Source: Hyphomicrobiaceae bacterium (GTDB taxonomy: Bacteria; Pseudomonadota; Alphaproteobacteria; Rhizobiales; Aestuariivirgaceae). Taken from it: DNA of 64,000 bases. Position numbers and translations under genes: made by a program. Below, one piece after another: positions 61,091 to 64,000 of the stretch (its first letter is position 1; each line of letters begins with the position of its first letter). The DNA lies in the NCBI GenBank assembly GCA_900298995.1, contig OMIC01000024.1:27547-91546 (forward strand), read 5' to 3'. The notes beneath the pieces were generated by a model that was not told the DNA's origin, did not search any database, and saw only the letters and a list, made by a program, of their open reading frames with translations.

Positions 61091-61208
61091 GCCCGTGTTT
61101 TTTGTCAATTTTGATGGATGAAATTTCGCAATCCATTACAGCCATTGCGGGCTGAAATCATAAATTGCAGATTGGGGATGCCGTCGAGTCGCCAACCCCA
61201 GGGCTTCC

Positions 61209-62894
61209 ATGGGCCAGTTCCTGACCGCCGTCTTCGAGATGCGCCCGACCCGCCGCAAGGCGGCGATCATGGAACGCGTCCGCCGGGAGGCGGAGGACGT
61301 GTTCTGGTCGGTGATGGCGCCCGCCAACAGGGCTGCGGCCGAGCAGGCGGTGGCGACGGAGGACAAGACCGAGCGGCGCAAACTGCTGTCGACCTATGAG
61401 GTGCGAATGCGCGCGGAGGCCGCGCGGGCGGGGCTGATCGAAGCTGTGGCCCAGGGTCTGGCGCGTGATGCCGGAATGGCGGTGTCGTCTTATGTCGAAC
61501 TGAGGCGGAAGGGCCAATCCGCAGAATGGCCCGAGCGAAAGCTTGCGAAGGCCTCGGGCCATGAGGACGGCCTTGCCGCTCTCGCGGCGGCGATGACGCG
61601 GGAGGAGGAGAACGCCGCCCGCGACCTGTTCACCTCCGCCACGCGCGAGCCCTCTCCCCGCCCTCTGACCTTCGCCCGCGAGCGCGATGCGCGCATCGTC
61701 AGAAAGACCGTAAACGGCCCGATCTCGGTGGTGCTCAACATCATCACGGCGAAAGACCGGCGCGCGAAACAGATGATGATGGCCGAAGGCCTCGACGCCG
61801 CCACCGGCGAGGCGCTCAGGGAACACAGGTCGAAGACCAAGCTCATCGTTCCGCTGTCTTGCTCGCTCTGGCACGAACAGAAATTCCTCGGCGGCAAGGC
61901 GATCCTGCGCTCCAGCATGATCCTGCGGCGGGGCGAGCGCTGGTTCCTGCAGTCGCAGTTCGAGTTTCCCGACGCGACACCCGTGAAGACGGAGGGATCG
62001 CTGGGCGTCGACCGCGGGCTGGTGAACACGCTGGTTGGCGCGGCCGTGGACATGGAGGGCGCGGTCACGGGCCTGCCCATCATCTCAGGCCCGGCGATCG
62101 GCGACACCATTCGCGCGCTCGACAAGAAGGACCGCGCCTACAAGCGGCGCACGGGCCGGGTGGGACTGCAGCACCGCCGCCGCGTCGACCACATGCTGCA
62201 CGAGATGACGAACAGGATCGTGGCCGAGGCGAAGAACCGCCGCCTGCAGGTGACGATGGAAGACCTGAAGGGCTTCAAGCAGACCATCGTGCAGAAGCGG
62301 GCGAAGGGCGGGCGGCGCAACCCGTGGGCCAGAAGCCTGAAGAAGGCCCAGCTTGGCAAGATCGAACAGATTCTGGACTACAAGCTGACTTTGGCTGGCC
62401 TTCCCAAGATGCGCATCGTGCCGCCGGGCGGCACATCGATCACCTGTTCGCGCTGCGGCCATGCGGCGAAGGAGAACCGGACAGAGCAGGCAAGCTTCAA
62501 ATGCGTCTCATGCGGCTTCGAGGCCCATGCCGACGCCAATGCCGCCGTGCAGATCGCGCGGCGCGGACTGATGAAGGTCAGGAAGGGCGACAAGCTGGCC
62601 GTCCTTCACACGAACATGGCCGTGGCGCTGTCGAAGCGCGGCGGCGATGGTGGGCTCGGGCTTCTGGCGGCGTCTGCCGCCGGAGGGTTCGTTGCAGCCC
62701 ACGCTTCTGCGCCGGAGCCGTATGAGGCCGAAGCGCCGCAAGGCGTGGAGGTCCTTAGCTTCGATGCGGGGCAAGAACTCACCGATGCCGCCAAAAACCT
62801 CCGAAAGGATGTATTCGCAGAGCGTGGCGGCTCAGATTTTGAGGGACAAAACACTGGAAATCGTAACAAACGCCATGGTTTGGATGAAGCCTGA
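61209..62894 (+). CDS. compact Cas12/TnpB-like RuvC nuclease (type V CRISPR effector candidate)
   Basis: This 561-residue protein has the TnpB/Cas12 C-terminal core. RuvC-I is GVDRG with D268, RuvC-II is VTMEDLKGF with E351, and RuvC-III is HADANAA with D442. A zinc finger lies between II and III (C413, C416, C432, C435). A bridge-type basic helix (KKDRAYKRRTGRVG) follows RuvC-I. The N-terminal half is helical and Arg-rich, with SYVELRRKGQSAEWP, a block reminiscent of compact type V-U effectors. All three acidic catalytic residues are present, so DNA cleavage is possible. About 110 residues follow RuvC-III, the last 80 low-complexity. A CRISPR array begins at its stop codon. No tnpA, cas1 or cas2 is visible. 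A lone IS605-type TnpB is the alternative. Confidence 0.85.
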   Translation: MGQFLTAVFEMRPTRRKAAIMERVRREAEDVFWSVMAPANRAAAEQAVATEDKTERRKLLSTYEVRMRAEAARAGLIEAVAQGLARDAGMAVSSYVELRRKGQSAEWPERKLAKASGHEDGLAALAAAMTREEENAARDLFTSATREPSPRPLTFARERDARIVRKTVNGPISVVLNIITAKDRRAKQMMMAEGLDAATGEALREHRSKTKLIVPLSCSLWHEQKFLGGKAILRSSMILRRGERWFLQSQFEFPDATPVKTEGSLGVDRGLVNTLVGAAVDMEGAVTGLPIISGPAIGDTIRALDKKDRAYKRRTGRVGLQHRRRVDHMLHEMTNRIVAEAKNRRLQVTMEDLKGFKQTIVQKRAKGGRRNPWARSLKKAQLGKIEQILDYKLTLAGLPKMRIVPPGGTSITCSRCGHAAKENRTEQASFKCVSCGFEAHADANAAVQIARRGLMKVRKGDKLAVLHTNMAVALSKRGGDGGLGLLAASAAGGFVAAHASAPEPYEAEAPQGVEVLSFDAGQELTDAAKNLRKDVFAERGGSDFEGQNTGNRNKRHGLDEA

Positions 62895-63118
62895 TGCGGT
62901 CCCCCTCGATTTGTCCGGTGAGCGCAACATCTGCTTGAGTGCGACCGCCGCTCCCTTTGATGTGGTCCCCCTCGATTTGTCCGGTGAGCGCAACAGAAGA
63001 GCGCCTGCGAGGAATGCGATTGCGATGCGGTCCCCCTCGATTTGTCCGGTGAGCGCAACTAGCCAGAGCCATAGCCGGAGCCGATGCGGTCCCCCTCGAT
63101 TTGTCCGGTGAGCGCAAC
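62893..63118 (+). CRISPR. four-repeat CRISPR array, 36-bp repeats, adjoining the Cas12-like gene
   Basis: Four 36-base direct repeats are seen at 62893-62928, 62959-62994, 63024-63059 and 63083-63118. All begin GATG and end GAGCGCAAC. Repeats 1, 3 and 4 are identical; repeat 2 has one change (C to T at its fifth base). The three unique spacers are 30 bases (62929-62958), 29 bases (62995-63023) and only 23 bases (63060-63082). The first repeat begins inside the TGA stop of the nuclease gene. The plus orientation is preferred because the gene and the GCAAC repeat end agree with type V arrays, but the transcript is unproven. No leader is separable from the coding sequence. Confidence 0.93.
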
Positions 63119-63122
63119 GTTC

Positions 63123-63228
63123 CGTGACGGGGTGGCGGGTTCATGAAGGGGCTTGAGAAATGAGTTTCGACCGTACGGCTCGAAGAAGACGCCCGGGTCA
63201 CGCCCGGGCGTGATGAGGTGGCGGATTC
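63123..63228 (+). repeat. diverged 86-bp palindromic repeat unit (plus a partial unit) beside the CRISPR array
   Basis: 63143-63228 is an 86-base unit homologous to the tandem units at 63825-63996, preceded by the last 20 bases of another unit (63123-63142). It contains the hairpin ACGCCCGGG/CCCGGGCGT with a 5-base loop. It begins 5 bases after the last CRISPR repeat. The remaining stretch to the next gene (63229-63373) shows no gene or further repeat that I can support. Confidence 0.75.
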
Positions 63229-63373
63229 AAGAATGGGGGAGAGGGGAAGCGGTCTGCGAGGACGCTGCCGCGGCGCAGCCCGATGCAAGAGGGCCCAAGA
63301 GCCATTTCAAAACTCTTCCCGTAAGCGTGCTGGTCTGATAGAAATTCCAACAAAGCAAAAGGAGTTTCAGATC

Positions 63374-63808
63374 TTGCTTAGACCGATGCTGGCGGCTGCT
63401 GCCATTGCCTTCATGACACTTGCACCGCTTCAGGGCGCCATTGCCGCGTCGCCGTCCTCATGCGACCTTGGGGCGCTCGCCGGAAAGTGGATTCTCTTCA
63501 AAACCAATGTAAGCCACCCGCAGAGTTCACGCTGCTCGATTACCGTTCGGGCAAATGGCAGCTTCAGTGGCAACAAGACTTGTAACGATTATCAGTGGGG
63601 CTACAAATCATTGGCCTATACGATCGAGGGCAAGATCGCCATCAGTTCGTCGGTCAATAGTTGCTATGTGTCGATCACCGCAACGGCAGCGGGAGACGTG
63701 CAAATCAAGGCCGAAGGCGCCATCAATGCCGAGAAGAACCAGATCTCCGGGTTCTTCACCAACAGCAACCCCGCAGTGGGGCCCCTCAGTCTCGTAAAAG
63801 TTCCCTGA
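63374..63808 (+). CDS. small secreted protein of unknown function
   Basis: This 144-residue protein has a signal peptide (LAAAAIAFMTLAPLQGAIAA, cleavage near IAA-SP) and a mature domain of about 118 residues with four cysteines, which may form disulfides, and a beta-rich look (GKWILFKTN, SRCSITVRANGSFSGN, GKIAISSSV). GGAG nine bases upstream favours a TTG start at 63374; ATG 63386 would lack a ribosome-binding site and shorten the signal peptide. Its GC content is below its neighbours. It lies between two copies of the 86-bp repeat. No family was recognised. Confidence 0.6.
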   Translation: MLRPMLAAAAIAFMTLAPLQGAIAASPSSCDLGALAGKWILFKTNVSHPQSSRCSITVRANGSFSGNKTCNDYQWGYKSLAYTIEGKIAISSSVNSCYVSITATAAGDVQIKAEGAINAEKNQISGFFTNSNPAVGPLSLVKVP

Positions 63809-63824
63809 TCCTGCCCTCTCCCCC

Positions 63825-64000
63825 ATGCATGGGCTTGAGAAATGAGTTCCGGCCATGCGGCACCAAGAAGACGCCCGGGTCATGCCCGGGCGTGACGGGG
63901 TGGCAGGTTCATGCATGGGCTTGAGAAATGAGTTCCGGCCATGCGGCACCAAGAAGACGCCCGGGTCATGCCCGGGCGTGACGGGGTGGCAGGTTCATGC
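63825..64000 (+). repeat. tandem 86-bp palindromic repeat (two identical full units, third cut by window end)
   Basis: Units at 63825-63910 and 63911-63996 are identical over 86 bases, and a third begins at 63997. Each contains the hairpin ACGCCCGGG/CCCGGGCGT (9-bp stem, 5-base loop), and an overlapping imperfect dyad GTCATGCCC/GGGCGTGAC. Size and structure fit REP-like intergenic elements of alphaproteobacteria. Further copies probably lie beyond the window. Confidence 0.9.

Noticed and set aside
62830..62850. Possible tracrRNA anti-repeat just before the array (GCTCA and GAGGGAC blocks resemble the repeat complement).
   Set aside because: Only short broken matches (5 and about 7 bases, with a size-mismatched gap). 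It is within coding sequence and no terminator or second pairing region was found. A systematic anti-repeat search with RNA-seq would decide.
61209..62894. Plain IS605/IS607-type TnpB insertion.
   Set aside because: No tnpA/Y1 or serine recombinase gene, no recognisable element ends, and a regular CRISPR array directly abuts the gene. It is kept only as an alternative in the feature entry.
62893..63118. Simple tandem minisatellite rather than CRISPR.
   Set aside because: The 36-base units are near-identical while the intervening 23-30-base segments are unrelated to each other, and a Cas12-like gene is adjacent.

Overview
The window is GC-rich, densely coded DNA from an alphaproteobacterium, most likely a member of Hyphomicrobiales (rhizobia-like). 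This is inferred from the gene content (SorC and RpiR regulators, ABC sugar and polyamine-type importers, an iolC gene fused to DUF2090, Glx-type glutamate-synthase homologues, a GlxA/CdhR-type regulator), tight operons with 4-bp ATGA/GTGA overlaps, and short palindromic intergenic repeats. No organism name can be read directly from the sequence. Most of the window is catabolic accessory genome rather than housekeeping genes.

Layout. (1) 1-19.1 kb: a polyol- or sugar-phosphate-type catabolic island made of two parallel operons. Operon A (1630-9459) carries a glycerol-1-phosphate-dehydrogenase-like enzyme, an FGGY kinase, a SorC regulator, 2-oxoacid/acetoin dehydrogenase E1 alpha and beta, a free-standing lipoyl domain, a class II aldolase and a lipoate-ligase-like protein. 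Operon B (9635-19077) carries an ABC importer (two permeases, binding protein, ATPase), a second FGGY kinase, a second dehydrogenase of the same family, a GpsA-like dehydrogenase and a second SorC regulator. (2) 19.1-22.3 kb, minus strand: D-2-hydroxyacid dehydrogenase, HpcH/HpaI aldolase and aldehyde dehydrogenase. (3) 22.4-27.3 kb: RpiR (IolR-like) regulator, iolD, iolE and a Gfo/Idh oxidoreductase. (4) 27.4-31.2 kb: msrA, a tRNA-Ser(GGA), and a patch of membrane or secreted proteins of unknown function. (5) 31.2-49.5 kb: genes that together could take trimethylaminobutyraldehyde, gamma-butyrobetaine or carnitine to glycine betaine (aldehyde dehydrogenase, acyl-CoA synthetase, acyl-CoA dehydrogenase, CaiB-like CoA-transferase, CaiD-like hydratase, carnitine dehydrogenase, BKACE, PotABCD-like importer, CdhR/GlxA-like regulator). 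(6) 49.5-55.0 kb: a three-gene glutamate-synthase-like complex with unusual domain fusions. (7) 55.1-61.0 kb: histone-deacetylase-family hydrolase, iolB, the iolC fusion, iolG and an SDR. The iol genes are thus split over two loci about 30 kb apart that share GGAA-N6-TTCC-like operator sites.

(8) 61.0-64.0 kb holds the most unusual element: a compact 561-residue TnpB/Cas12-like RuvC nuclease (61209-62894) whose stop codon runs into the first repeat of a four-repeat CRISPR array (62893-63118). No cas1, cas2, other effector or obvious tracrRNA is visible in the window. The array is followed by a diverged copy of an 86-bp palindromic repeat, a small secreted protein, and two identical tandem copies of the same 86-bp unit running off the window edge. 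This looks like a minimal type V (type V-U or Cas12m/f-like) CRISPR locus next to a repeat-rich boundary.
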